A program made the translations under genes and the position numbers. From contig NC_068569.1 in the NCBI RefSeq assembly GCF_025698545.1, forward strand, positions 4,216,001 to 4,280,000: a DNA stretch of 64,000 bases, in the 5' to 3' direction. Numbering within the stretch: the first letter of the stretch is position 1; each line of letters opens with the position of its first letter. Under the pieces are notes generated by a model. It was not told where the DNA came from. It worked only from the letters and a program-made list of their open reading frames with translations, and did not search any database. Below are positions 49,740 through 62,663 of this stretch, in pieces. The DNA is from Gossypium raimondii (taxonomy: Eukaryota; Streptophyta; Magnoliopsida; Malvales; Malvaceae).

Positions 49740-51060
49740 AGCTTAGGAAATGTTTCAATAAAATTTCCAATGTAATTAATTTATTACAAATTTTAATGGT
49801 TTGAAATTCTCGAAAAAAAGAAGATATTATGTGATCCTTTTTATGTAATTAATTTATTCTTATAATAAACGAATAAAAAAATATTAACATAAAAAAGCGT
49901 TATTAACAAAATTATAATATTAATTTCTAATAATATATATAGATTAAAAGGGACCACTTACCTCGGGGACAACTTCCAAAATCTGAAAAATCTTCTGCGA
50001 CATGATTCTCTGCCAATCAGTAGCCGTCAATTAGTTGTGAATGACGAAAATACCCTTACCTCGTTCTTCTCAAAAGGCTGAGCACGCTGGGGTTAGATAG
50101 AAAAAGAAAAGTTTACAGTTCGATGCTATTTATGGTATTTTATTGATAAAATTACCATGTCATATTCAGACAACGTCGATAGAAAGGAAAGTGGTTTTAA
50201 GGCTGCGTTTGTTTGTTCTTTTAATACGTTTTTGTAATTGGTAATCGTAATTTCATAGAATCTTCCTTTTTAGATTAGGGATAAAAAGAAATAAATAAAA
50301 AAAGGAAACCTTGGTTTTGAGAGCCTAAGATTATACACTGACAGAACAGTATAAACATCCAGAAAATTAGATCTTCTATGGAAGATTGCATTTTCCTAAT
50401 CCTACTTTCACCTCCCCGCGCGTGCTAATTTGTGAACTTTTAAGTCAACAGTTGATTTGAAAGTTCAAAATGCTGTTTATAATCATATTTATATTAAAAA
50501 TTTTGCTGATTTTTTTTATGGAACCTTGAAGGCAAAAATAGCCGTCAATACAATAGTCGTCCGGATTTGGGCTTCGACTTTCTTAGTTGACAAATATTCT
50601 TAAAAAAGAAAACAAAAAATGGTAGGACAACTAATTATCCAAAAACAACAAAAGAAAATCTTATCATATCACGGAAACTACAAATTTCAACCTTTTTTTT
50701 GCTTATTCTTCACGTAAAAAAGTCAAATATTTTTTTTGAATATTTAAAATAGTTAATGGAAAGTGAAGTTTTGGTCATTTAAATCAGTAGTGTATAACAT
50801 TTATTGAGCATATCAGATTCGAAAAGCATAGGTAAATAAACACGAGGTGGAGGAAGGAGGGCATGTTAAAAATTTAAAGGCATTAAATAGTGAATTCAGA
50901 TTCGAAATCAAAAGAAATTTAATGGGGAGCATGAGTAATGCGTGAAGCGCGTGACACACATGCTTTGAAGACAGCGTGATAAGTAACAGTGAGTTGGAGC
51001 AATGGTGCCTGGGTCTGGCCAACATAAATAGACAAAAGATTATAGTATTTAATGCACTTA
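49740..51060. other. Upstream region of the APT gene
   Basis: No coding sequence seen. A CATAAATAG tract near 51023 may serve as the APT TATA element. The CT-rich stretch at 51060-51100 looks like the start of the leader. Confidence 0.4.
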
Positions 51061-51322
51061 CCTTCTTCTCTCTTTCTCTCGCTCACTCACTCACATTGGG
51101 GGAGAAAAGATTTGATCTTTTAGTGAAGTTTTAGGAGGGAAAATCCAAAACAAAGAAGAGAGAAACGAAAACCTTCCTTAAAGTGTCCGATTCATTACTG
51201 GACTGACCCATAAGTGAAAAAAAGAGGGACCCCAATATAATAACCTCTTTGTCTTTGGTGGTTTAGCCATTGAAGAAACGAAGCAGAGGAGAAAAAGAAA
51301 ATTAACAGAGTTGGAAGAAAGA

Positions 51323-53498
51323 ATGTTCGCAGCGGAGAATGGACTCAAAGGGGACCCGAGGCTACAAGCCATATCTGACGCCATTAGAGTGGTTCCTCAC
51401 TTCCCAAAACCAGGTTTTCTTTTTTTCTTTCTAGCTGTTTTTCTTTTGAGTTTGGGCTTGATTTGTTTGAGCAACTCTGCTTAATCGGATCCTTTGTTTG
51501 TTTGTATGGTTTATAGGGATTATGTTCCAAGACATAACAACGTTGTTGCTGGATCACAAAGCGTTCAAGGATACCGTCGACATATTTGTCGATCGCTACA
51601 GAGACATGGATATATCTGTCGTTGCGGGTACTCTGTATCTTGTCTCTTCTTCTCTAAACACCCTTTTCTTTTCTCTTTGTTTTTTAATAGTGAAAACTGC
51701 AAATTTTGTTTCCGTGTTTTCTGCTTGTACTTTTATTTTATAATAATAATATTTGTATTTTTCTCTTTTAGAAGAAAAAAATGTTTGCCTCATGACACTG
51801 GTCTTCAAAGCTCTACTCTTCTTTTTCTTTCAACTCTGTAATGTAGAAATGAAGATCACAGTAAATTAATCTCCTCTCATTTTCTTGAAACTTTTTTTAA
51901 AAAATGGGAGGAAGGCTTTGAATGCCTACATGCTCTTTGTCAACACTGTGCTGTTTTATTCTCAACGATTTTCTTCTAGCCAACCTGCCCCGTTCTATGC
52001 AACCACCCTTGGATTATGTGGCCGGAATAATTTAATTTCAAAAAAATTCCCCATATATTTAGTGATCATACTATTTTACCAACCATGAATTATATAAGTA
52101 TATGTTGGATGCCGGTGTTGGATATGAATGTGCTTGGTACTGTTATCAGTTACTTTTCTGTAATCCTGAGGTAAATATTGCAAATTTACCTGCAGGAGTT
52201 GAAGCAAGAGGATTCATGTTCGGTCCATCAATTGCCTTAGCCATTGGTGCAAAGTTCGTTCCTCTGAGAAAACCCAGGAAGTTGCCAGGTACTAGTATGA
52301 TCTTTTGAGTTTATCAACCAGGACAGAATGGAGTCCATTCGTATATGTTCTGATATAGATACGAAATATGATTTTGCAAAAGCTATTAAATACAAGCTTT
52401 GGCCCTCTAATTTAAAATCTCTGATTATTATAATGACTTATAAGTAGTATATTGGACATAAGATGGAGATAGTGCTGCTGAGTTATTCCATTCACTTCTT
52501 CGTTTGTGGATATTCGAAAAGGGAAACAGCTATCTCATTGTGAATGAAGTTGATCCAATCCATTCGTTTTATAAAGAAGTTAGTGAGGCATGTGGGTATC
52601 TAATATATGTTATTTTGTGAGAAAATCAGTTGAAATGATTGAAGGGTCAACGATTGGGTGGGGATGGGGTGCCTTTTCTAGAAGAAAATTACTAATTAAG
52701 CAAATGTTTGTTTTCTTGTGCTGTCAATCACGAATGCATATGTAATCTGAAATAATGTCCCTAACCCAAAAAATCAAATAGCAAATTAAGTATTGAACTG
52801 CTATCAGATTTTTTACGGAATTTTAGTGGATTTGATCACTGTAGAGCTTACATCTTCCCTGTTTATTAATCTTCTTTTAAAAGCAAATTTATTTTAATGT
52901 AATATAAACATTATGTTTGCTGTATATAGGTGAAGTAATTGCTGAAGCTTATGACTTGGAGTATGGAAGTGACTGCTTAGAGATGCACGTTGGTGCTGTT
53001 CAGCCTGGTGAACGTGTTATAGTAATTGATGATTTGGTAGCAACGGGGGGAACTCTGTCAGCTGCCATAAGACTCTTAGGTAAAGTTTGAGGCTTTTTCC
53101 CCCCAAGTTTATCGATGATTATTATGCGTAGTATTAATTTGCGGCTGCTGTTTATGTAGAACGCGTTGGTGCTCAAGTGGTCGAGTGTGCATGTGTTATT
53201 GGACTCCGCGAGGTCAAGGTAAAATCCTTTTTCCCGTTCGGGAAAATTGTGATGAATTGAATGATATCTAGAGGATCAAGCTTTGGAGTTTGAATCTATA
53301 TTTAGATAATGTACTGTGAAGTTTCGAAGAGAACTAATTTCTTCCATTGCTTTACTGCTTTAAAATACGAAGGTTAAGGGCATCAGGTTGATTTTCTATG
53401 TTTCATTGTTATCACTTTTATTTCAGGGGCAACGTAGACTTAATGGAAAGCCACTTTATATTCTTGTGGAGCCACGTGAGATAGATGGATGTTATTAA
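51323..53498 (+). CDS. APT: Adenine phosphoribosyltransferase
   Basis: Converts adenine and PRPP into AMP and pyrophosphate in purine salvage; plant members also act on cytokinin bases. Exons are 51323-51413, 51517-51627, 52196-52288, 52930-53079, 53160-53218 and 53427-53498. All joins are in frame, giving 191 residues, the usual size for a cytosolic plant APT without a transit peptide. Start [20 protein letters not shown]. Visible motifs are [29 protein letters not shown] (base-binding region), [12 protein letters not shown] and the PRPP-binding signature [16 protein letters not shown] at about residues 125-140. C terminus EPREIDGCY. Which Arabidopsis APT (1-5) is the true counterpart is not clear, and the gene is not one I can place in the Arabidopsis chromosome 4 block. 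Confidence 0.95.
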
Positions 53499-53499
53499 G

Positions 53500-55516
53500 G
53501 TATTATTATTTTCTTTTAATATATAAGAATCGTGAAATAGAACGGTATGCATGCAAACATTCTTTATGCATGGATGAAGAGTGAAAACCGATCAATCTGT
53601 TTTAGGATTTTTGGTGATGAAAATATGATAGTTCTTGAAATTGATGGCGTTGTATCTGATATATGATAGACTGTGTCCTTGCTGTTTTGCAGAGATAAGT
53701 GATGCATGAGCAACCTTTGGTGGTTAATATCTCCTGGCCAAGGGCATATGGTGTCCTCGCAAGGCTCGTTTTGTATGATTCTTTTTTCTTGTTAGAGTTG
53801 TGTATCGTTGTCCTTAGGCTTCAATTTATGTTCCCATCCACAAAATTATGAACAAAACATGAATGAAGAAATGCTGTTTTCTCCATGTCGATTACTTTCC
53901 AGCCGCTATGATTCATCTCCATTCTAATTTACTCGCTTTTTTTTCTGTAAATTACGTGTTTGTTAGGTAGAACGACTAGGCGATATGATATGAGCATGGG
54001 TTTATTTTCTCAAATGTAGGGGTCCACTGACTCTTTACAAAAGTGTCGCTAGGGATAAATCGTAAATAACCCTCCCGACGGCTTTGTGCAAAACTCAGAA
54101 TACAGTAGTGTATTGTGTGCAAAACGGGGCATCTTCCTTGCCTTACATTTACGGGTATTGGTGGAATCACAAAATTCACATGTAATGTAAATAAAAGGGG
54201 CAGCGTGTCATTGATTACTACGAACTGTGTCCTGATGCACGTTGTGGGAATTTTGAGCGCGCTATGATGATTGTAAGTAAACAATTCATGATATGCAAAA
54301 AACGAGAAATAGATTGAAAGTGCGTCAGTGTTTAATCTTTGAAGCATCTTTCGATGAATTATAGATAATATCGAACTGGTGATATTGTTTTTGTCAAGGT
54401 TTTGGTGCATATTGATGCCGATATATGCTAGTGTATTAATTAGATTCAATATCTTTAGTAAATGTATATGTAATTTTTCAAAAGTAGAGCATAAAAGTTA
54501 AGATAATAAAATTGTGTATTAAATAGTACTTTTTGGTATGCTTCACTACAAAAGGAGCAAAAATGAATCGAATTCTTGGTCAAAATGATACTTCCATTAT
54601 TTGGTACCAACTACAATGTTGTCAATGAATTGCTTGAGTTGGTGCCTTATCCACCTCTTCATATACAAATTTAGGATTGTTAATTTTATTATTCATTTCA
54701 TGTTACCATGAATTAAAAGGGAAAGCTTGTAAAACCTTAGGTTGTAACTTAGTGATTGGATTTTTTTTTTTATGAATACTTTGTATTTGAATTATCGTTG
54801 TATAGAAAAAAAAGCTTTGTATAAGCTAAATGCTTTTTTGAGAATACAAGAATAAGTTTTTGAAAGAGCTTTGGATGGTAAAGATCCTTGTCAGAGTGTG
54901 ACCTTTAAGGCTTATCTTATTTTGTGTATGGGCGAAAAACTTTTTGTGGGCTTTGTTATTTTAGCTAACCCACTAATTAATTTCAACTATTTATATTTAT
55001 TCGGGCTTCAACCTGTGTTCATTCCCTTGGTTTTGAGTTCATGAAATATTAGGTATAAACATATTGCAATGAGTTAAGAGTAGCTTCACCTATTCTGCAT
55101 ATATTTAGGTCGAGTTTATTTTGAATTTAAGTTACAAACACAAGAAGTTAGTGTAAAGGTCCGATTTTCAGTGGTATCAGAAAATACAATTTTGGAATTT
55201 TATTTTCGTAAATCGAGTTTGTAAATGTTAAATATGAATATTTATGAAGTTAGATTAAAAATTTGAAGTTGAAGCTCAAATGATTTATAATTAAGTTTCG
55301 GCTTTTCACCTATTAATTATAAACTCATTTAGTACGAAATCATTCAACTATAGTATTATGGTTGAGCTCACCTCAATGGCATACCATTACGGAAGCAATT
55401 ACTCAGTGCTCGTCTAATGACATTGTCATAAGTGTGTTACCTTCATAGGATATCCTTGATCTCTTTGGGATAATATTCGTTCTCCCAATATGATCCTATT
55501 TTATCTCATGGTAACC
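53500..55516. other. APT 3' flank and repeat-like intergenic DNA
   Basis: The left 400 bp are probably the APT 3' UTR. A 157-codon minus-strand frame at 53976-54449 has no recognisable domain. A segment at about 55160-55280 resembles the start of the LTR at 63566. The right side is interrupted by the solo LTR. Confidence 0.4.
53976..54449 (-). CDS. Unrecognised open reading frame (doubtful)
   Basis: A 157-codon frame, long for this AT-rich intergenic setting. The predicted product has no domain, signal peptide or repeat that I recognise. It lies tail-to-tail beyond APT. No splice partner or promoter is evident. It is most likely a chance frame or part of an old repeat. Confidence 0.15.
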   Translation of the reverse strand: MNLINTLAYIGINMHQNLDKNNITSSILSIIHRKMLQRLNTDALSIYFSFFAYHELFTYNHHSALKIPTTCIRTQFVVINDTLPLLFTLHVNFVIPPIPVNVRQGRCPVLHTIHYCILSFAQSRREGYLRFIPSDTFVKSQWTPTFEKINPCSYHIA

Positions 55517-55521
55517 ATTAC

Positions 55522-58500
55522 TGTAACACCCCTAACCCGTATGCGTCACCGGACTAGGGTTAAGAGGCATTACCGAACAATTCACATCATTTAACAAATA
55601 TCATCTTATACACATTTGACCATTTTAACAACTAAGCCAAATCTCATGGCTTAAGAACATCAAAACACATATAAGCACCAATAGCCAAAATTACTTATAC
55701 ACTTAACAAACTATCTAGCCTATACATGCCACATAACCAAAATTACAAACCTTTTAAATACCAAAACCATAGCTGGATAGTGTGATGCGATCTCCGACGA
55801 TTTCCAACCCGAGTGAGCCTTCGGAACACTATAAACATAGACAAATAACACAAAGTAAGCTATAAAGCTTAGTAAGTCAATGTGTAAATAATAAGCAATC
55901 TGTTAACCTACTTTTACCAATCCTCGCAACATGTTCTCAAGATAATACAATCAAAATTGCACATAGTTCCACTATTTACTCATGTTCACATCAAGCTGTC
56001 TACTTGAGTCATAGTCACTAAATTATTTATATATTGTGCTACGGAACTCCAAATTAATATCCGTTTGATTTTCCCGAAACTAGACTCACATATAATCTTA
56101 TCATAAAATTTTCAAAATTTTTGGTTTAGCCAATAAGTACAGTTAATTCTTCAAAGTCGTCTCTATTCTGATGTCTGACAGTTCCGACCCTTCTTCTCTA
56201 AAAATTAATTATCTCTTAGTACGGGATTCGGATGATATTCCCGTTTGTTTCTCTTGACAATAGACTCATTAATAATTTTAATCATATAAATTCTAACCCA
56301 TAATTCTTTTTATACAATTTTTAACGATTTTCCAAATTCAGAATAGGGGAATCCAAAATCATTCTGACCTTATCTCACAAAAATTCAAATATCTCATAAT
56401 ACATGATTCTTTTGCTTACATCCTTTCTTCTATGTGAAATTAGACTCAATAAGCTTTAATTTCATGCTTTATTTAACCTTAATGCGATTCCCACAATTTT
56501 TAGTGATTTTTCAAAATTATACAACTGCTGCCGTCCAAAACTATTTTATTGCAAAATTTACTCTGTCATGATTTCTTTCATACATTTCATAAAATTTTGT
56601 TTCCAGTTCCATACGTCCTCATAACACATCATATTTCATCTCATTCTCAATCATATAATCATTTACATAGCTAACCTTAGCTTTCACAAGTTTAATCAAT
56701 TTAATTCTCATATAACATTCAATTCATACTTCCATATAGCCAAATTTGCACATTTTGGTATACAACATATTTAAACACATACCTTTCTCATTTCATATAC
56801 ATGATACGATATGAACTCACCAATTCATTTTCATTCGATTCTCACATAGGTTCTGTACGTACCTGTCTTGCTTAACTCAATCGTACTTTCATTCTCAACT
56901 TTCACTTGTTGATTTCTGTCACAAATACCTTGCTTTCGTTGTACCATCACTTATAACCATGTTTCATCCACTTTTCCCGTTGAACCATTTGGAATACTAA
57001 AGGATACTCGGGGATCTCGTACACATAGTATCGTAACAATGCCATATCCCAGATATGGTCTTACATGTAATACTGTATCGATGCCAATATCCCAGCCATG
57101 GTCTTACACGAAATCACATATCGATGCCAATGTCCCAGACATGGTCTTACACGAATTCTCATATCGATGCCATATCCCAGATATGGTCTTACACATAATC
57201 TCGGTAACCCTAATGTCATGACATTTGTATCCTATCTATTCCTAAGGTTCAACCGGGACTTTTACTTTGTCGAATTTCCATCGAATATTTCCAAATCATT
57301 GTAATCACAATTAAATTCAATATTTAAGCATTCACCATAATTATCACAATTAAGCATTTAAACATGTATAATTTAATGCTTATTAAACATACGAACTTAC
57401 CTCATTCGCTGAAACGACAAATTAGGTCGACTAATCCGATACTTTGTTTTCCCCCGTTCTAGATCCAAATCTCGTTTATCTCAATCTATATAATATCAAA
57501 ATTTACTTATTTAATCATCATTTCATTAAATTTAGCACAATTTACACATTTTGGAAAAATTACATTTTTGCCCCTATTATTTCACATTTTTGCAATTTAG
57601 TCCTTATCACATAAAATCACAATTTCATGAAATTAAACACAAACCCAAGCTAGCCGAGTTTTCCATATCTTACTATCAGCCCATATTTTCAATTTGTTTC
57701 ACATTTTAACCATTAAATTTCCACATTTCATAATTTAGTCCAAAATTGACATTTTTCTCAAAAATCACTTTATAAAATATGAAAATCTAACATCAAATAT
57801 TCAATTCAATCCAACTTACATCTTAGGAAAAATACCATTTTGCCCTATACTTTTAATTAATTCCAATTTCGTCCCTAGGCTCGGAAAATGAAATTCATGC
57901 AATTTAATCATTACTCCAAGCCTAGTTGAATTTTTCATTTAACATTTACAGCTCATGTAATTCATAAAATTCAGAAATTTTCTATTAATTTTACACCTTT
58001 ACAATTTAATCCCTAAATCACATTTTCATCAAAATTCCTTTAACAAAAGTTGTTTATCTATCAACAACCTTTCATTTTTCTACCATAAAACTTTATAATT
58101 TATCTATATTCATCCATGGCAAAACTTTAATACCTAAATAACTTTGTAAATAAATCCTCAAGATAGCTAGATTAGGTAATTACGATCTCGAAAATATAAA
58201 ATTACTAAAAGCGGGACTTGAATACTTACCCAATTAAGCCAAGTAAGCTTGCTTGAACTCTTTTCTCTTAGCTAGGTTCTTATAAAAAATTTGGGAAAGA
58301 TGATGAAAAGATGATATTTTCATCATTTAATCAATTATCAACTTTTAATATCTTTTATTTCCAATTTCATCCTTTTCTTTAATTAAATTTCCATGGATGA
58401 ATCATCATCCTTATCTACTAACTTCTCTTAATGGTCTATTTGTCATATAAGGACCTCAAATTTTGAATTCCATAGTTATTTGATACATATAGCTACTAGA

Positions 58501-58699
58501 ACTCAACTTTTGCATTTTATGCAATTTGGTCATTTTATCAATTAAACATGTAATCGGTAAAATTTTCTTAACAAAATTTTCATACGACATTTCTAACATA
58601 ATGCAAACCAAAAAATAATATTAAAATAATTTTCTTTTCGAACTCGTATTTTTGGTCCCGAAACCAATGTTCCGATTTCACTGAAAACGGGCTGTTACA
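55522..58699. mobile_element. Solo LTR of a retrotransposon, 3178 bp
   Basis: Begins TGTAACACCCC and ends GGCTGTTACA; the terminal TGTAACA/TGTTACA are inverted, as in LTRs with TG..CA ends. The 5-bp sequence ATTAC flanks both sides (55517-55521 and 58700-58704), a target-site duplication. No gag-pol coding sequence, primer-binding site or second LTR is present, so it looks like the product of LTR-LTR recombination. The length and start resemble gypsy-type LTRs I associate with cotton. The interior is CA/T-rich and holds a minisatellite at 57031-57205. Confidence 0.85.
57031..57205. repeat. Minisatellite of about 43 bp, four copies, inside the solo LTR
   Basis: Units start at about 57031, 57078, 57121 and 57164. 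Each contains a TCCCAG core within a short inverted repeat (CCATATC-CCA-GATATGG in copies 1 and 4), followed by GGTCTTACA. Confidence 0.85.
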
Positions 58700-58704
58700 A
58701 TTAC

Positions 58705-60780
58705 ACATTCCTTCATGAAAAGTCAATCATTATCAAATAGTGATCAAGTTATCCATCATAAAGACAGGCGACCCGTGGCCATGTTTACTTTTCATCAACC
58801 ATGTAATGCTAATGAGAAGATATCATTTACCCATATTTTTGGCTATAAATTTCACTGCTGTGAATGTCATTACATGCTATAGAAGTCATACACCTAATGC
58901 ACCAGCTTTTGGTTCCTTATCTATTTGAACTCAGACTTTTACTTACATCAAAGTGTACGAGTTACACATACATAATCCACCATCCACTCAGGATTTAGGT
59001 ATGCCACACTATGTACGTCACAAGTGAATAAATCTGTAAACGGATTTAGGATCTATTTTGCTTGGGTCCTATTTGATGTATTGTCCCAGTTAATCACCTG
59101 TATATCTTTATCTTTTGAGAGTCATCCGCTCTGATGTCCATGACAAGACATCTCCCCAATTGGACTTGATAAACTACATATTAGTTTTTCAATCGAATTG
59201 CCTATTTCCAATTAGACTAAATACATGTTTAGGTTCGTCTACTAATACAAATTGTCTTTCCGTACTACGATTCGATTACGTAATACCGCTTAGTATTTGT
59301 TTAAACAATAGACAACCAATGAGTAACATTTGCTTGTATTTTGCTTTGCGTGCAAAAACTATTTGAGGACAATAATACAAAAGTATATTAATTTAATTCA
59401 TGAATAATTTTATTAATCAATCTGTTTAAAAAAAATTACAAGTGTATATTGCTGAAAATCCTACACTTAGGGCACCAGATCCAACAATAGGATTTACCAC
59501 AAATTAGTTGGCATAGGTTAAGCGAAATTAAACCCTAGGATTGACAACCCTAAGAAGTAACTTAGGTAGTTGAGGTCGAAATGATAGTCTACTTAGCACC
59601 ACTTAATCTATCCCGATTTAAGCTATCAAGTCGAAAGATAAGTAGGTTAAATCGATCAATTAATTTAGTTATAGGCAAAAAGGTATTAATAATTGTTAGT
59701 TAATTTGTTAAAACATGAATATGAAGTCAATCATGAATACAGATATGAGTTAATCTTATGTTTGTTTACATTGATTGAAATTCAATTGTTTATTTTAACA
59801 TATATTTTATGTGATTTTATATTTAATTATTATTTGTAATGACGTAATATAATTAGTACGTAAGTAGTATTTAGACTTAATCGTGTGATTGTTTGCAAAT
59901 TTCCGATAGGTATGATTTTAGAATACTTCTTTGTGTTTCATTGTAATACTTTCTATGTTACAATTTAACCTATATATTTATAAATACTGCACTTCATATG
60001 CATTTATTTAATTGTATATTTACAAGTCACCACGCACACACGTCGGAGTACAGTCAGTTAGCTTACGACGAATGTAAAATAACTTGACCTCTTCATTAAA
60101 GTATATTTGGGTTTAGTATGTTCTTAATTCGAATTATTTGCTAGCAAACCTCTTTATATTATATAAGAAGCAAGAGTTAAATTTCAAATAATTTCATCTT
60201 CACTTCTACTTATATATAAAAAGAAAGAACAAATCATTTTATAAGAGACACAAAATTTAAGATATTTTATATATGCCGCTTTAATTGAAATACTAAACTG
60301 GAGATAAAAATTTTGATGTTCTAAATTCAAGTGTTATGATTTTTGTATTTATTTTAGATTTAAATTGTCTTTTTTTTTATAGATTTATACAAAAATAGAA
60401 AAACAAAATGCACTCATAAAAATATTTGTTATTTTTTAAATAAAAATATTTTAAAGATATTTCTCAATTTAATTGTTTGTGAAAAAAGATCATAGTGGAG
60501 AAAGAGCCAACGTGCGTTCCTTCCTTCTAAAAGAGAGGCGAATTACTCTGGCAGTCTCCTTTCCCCCCTGTCCCGTCTTCTTACCTCATTGCCAAAAGTT
60601 TCCAGCTTTCATAATTCCATTAACTTTCTAGTTTCTAATACTAATTCTTTGATTACTTTATGTTTCTAATATCAGCTTATTAATTGGAGTACAAAGTTAA
60701 AATGAGAAATTAGATGGGAGCGTTTTTGTTTTTCATTTTCTTGAATGATCTGTAATTTCCTTCAGCTTCTATCAATTTAA
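58705..60780. other. Intergenic DNA, repeat-like, left of VAMP711
   Basis: The left part (58705-59650) is of mixed composition and may be old retrotransposon sequence that hosted the solo LTR; no protein remains are recognisable. The right part is AT-rich, and 60480-60800 is the likely VAMP711 promoter and leader. Confidence 0.35.
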
Positions 60781-60889
60781 TCAATTCACAATCCATTATT
60801 CTTGGTTGAAAAAGGAGTTCTCCGATCGTGAGGAGAAAAGGTACTGTGTTTTGGATACGTTGGTCGAAGCGATCTACAGAAGAAGTCAG

Positions 60890-62207
60890 ATGGCGATACT
60901 ATACGCTCTGGTTGCTCGTGGATCGGTGGTGCTGGCGGAGTTCACGGCGGCTTCAACAAACGCGAGCGCCATCGCCAGGCAAATTCTAGAGAAAACATCA
61001 GGAGACAACGACATTAACGTTTCGTATTCCCAAGATCGATACATCTTCCACGTCAAACGCACCGATGGACTCACCGTTCTTTGTATGGCCGACGAAAGTG
61101 CCGGAAGTAAGTACATTACCTTTTCTTTTTTCTGAAAGCGAACTTATATTTGGCTAACGCGACATGCTTATATTTCAATTTCAATTGCTTTGTTAAGTGT
61201 TGTCGATTTGGTCCCGATTAAAGGGAAATTGGACATAAAATTAAGCGATTGAGAGAAAGAAAAGTAGAAGTTTTATGCTTGGTTGGCACTCAAGGGTTCC
61301 ATTAAAAAGTTCAAATGTGCAATTTCAATTCAAGAATGGGGAAATGAATTTTGAGGGAATATTTTAACAAATCGAGAATTCATGGTTAGAATATCCTTTT
61401 GGTTTGCAATTACTTTGTGATCTCTTCTTTGTAAAAAACTCTTCTTGTCCAGTGCTGAAGATGATATATATTCTTGGTCATGGTGGATGTGTCTATGGCA
61501 TCTTTTGCAGGGCGAATTCCTTTTGCATTTCTTGAAGACATGCATCAGAGATTTGTCAGGACTTACGGAGGAGCTGTTCTTTCAGCTCTTCCCTATGGCA
61601 TGAACGATGAGTTTTCAAGGGTTTTGAGCCAGCAAATGGAATATTACTCGAATGATCCTAATGCTGACAGGATAAATCGATTAAAAGGTGAAATGAGTCA
61701 GGTAATGCTTCTAAATTAAGTCATTAATTCTATTATTCTAAATAGTCTAGCTTCTCATTTGATGGTCCGGGCAGTCAACTTGCTATTGTTATTTCTTGTA
61801 CCATGATAGGTGCGAAATGTTATGATAGAGAATATTGACAAAGTTTTAGAGAGAGGTGATCGCTTAGAATTGTTGGTTGATAAAACTGCTAATATGCAAG
61901 GAAATACCTTTCGCTTCAGAAAGCAAGCGCGCCGTTTTAAAAACACTGTGTGGTGGAGAAATGTCAGGCTTACGTACGCTTTTCGAACTGTAACCCTACT
62001 TTGTGTGTTTACATGTCTTGCATTGAGTATGGAAGTCTTAATTTGCTGCTTGAAATACATAATAGAGGGTAGGATAGATGAATCCATCACTTACTACTCA
62101 GTTGCTTTGAATATTGCAGGGTTGCGCTCATAATAATCCTCCTAATTGTTGCTTATATCGTGACTGCGTTTGTTTGCAAGGGGCCCACGTTACCATCCTG
62201 TGTCTAA
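60890..62207 (+). CDS. VAMP711: Longin R-SNARE, VAMP711-like
   Basis: A vesicle SNARE of the VAMP71 group acting in fusion with the tonoplast. Exons are 60890-61106, 61511-61701, 61810-61973 and 62120-62207, all in frame, giving 219 residues, the usual VAMP71 length. Longin domain about 1-120: MAILYALVARGSVVLAEFT, SYSQDRYIFHVKRTDGLTVL, RRIPFAFLEDMHQRFVRTYG. SNARE motif about 125-185 with the zero-layer Arg in DKVLERGDRLELL and downstream DKTANMQGNTFRFRKQARRF. A C-terminal anchor at about 191-212 (VALIIILLIVAYIVTAFV) is followed by a short luminal tail ending in Cys-Val. The frame is open for 28 codons upstream of the ATG but contains no ATG there, so 60890 is the start. Gene order and the MAILYALVARG start support VAMP711 over VAMP712-714. 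Confidence 0.95.
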
Positions 62208-62660
62208 AACGAGGTCAACAGCTTGAGATTCGAACACGTTCCGCAGCCCGGTGCTTCTTTTTTCCATTTGTCTCCGTTTTTGTTTGCTTGTTTCTATTCT
62301 GCTTGGGGGATATATGTGGGATGTTTCTGTTTCAATTTCCTCTGCAACGAGTCGTATTTACGTTTGTTCATTGAACTTGAAGCTGGTTGGTTTTTGTATT
62401 TTGACTAAAGTGACTTGATGACTCGTATTTATTCAAGATTATAAATTTTCTTTTGGGTGAAAGTTGTTTTTGCTATATTCATTGCCACTGGTATTTAGTT
62501 ATGCAAACTGCAGTTAATTGATGCTCAAGTTATTCATGCATGTTTATGGATATCACAGTCTCTTCAAATTATGCGCTTTGGTTGTTCATCCTAACCATCA
62601 TAGGAACTCAACCAAAATGGCATATTCTTGAAATTGTATTCTACAATGGGACTGATATTA
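62208..62660. other. VAMP711 3' UTR and flank
   Basis: T-rich non-coding sequence following the stop; no further gene seen. Confidence 0.5.
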
Positions 62661-62663
62661 AGG

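Noticed and set aside
57039-57304. Two short plus-strand frames with repeated residues
   Set aside because: They arise from the 43-bp minisatellite in the solo LTR and are not genes.
60806-60889. N-terminal extension of VAMP711
   Set aside because: The upstream in-frame codon at 60806 is TTG, not ATG, and longin SNAREs start right at MAILYAL.
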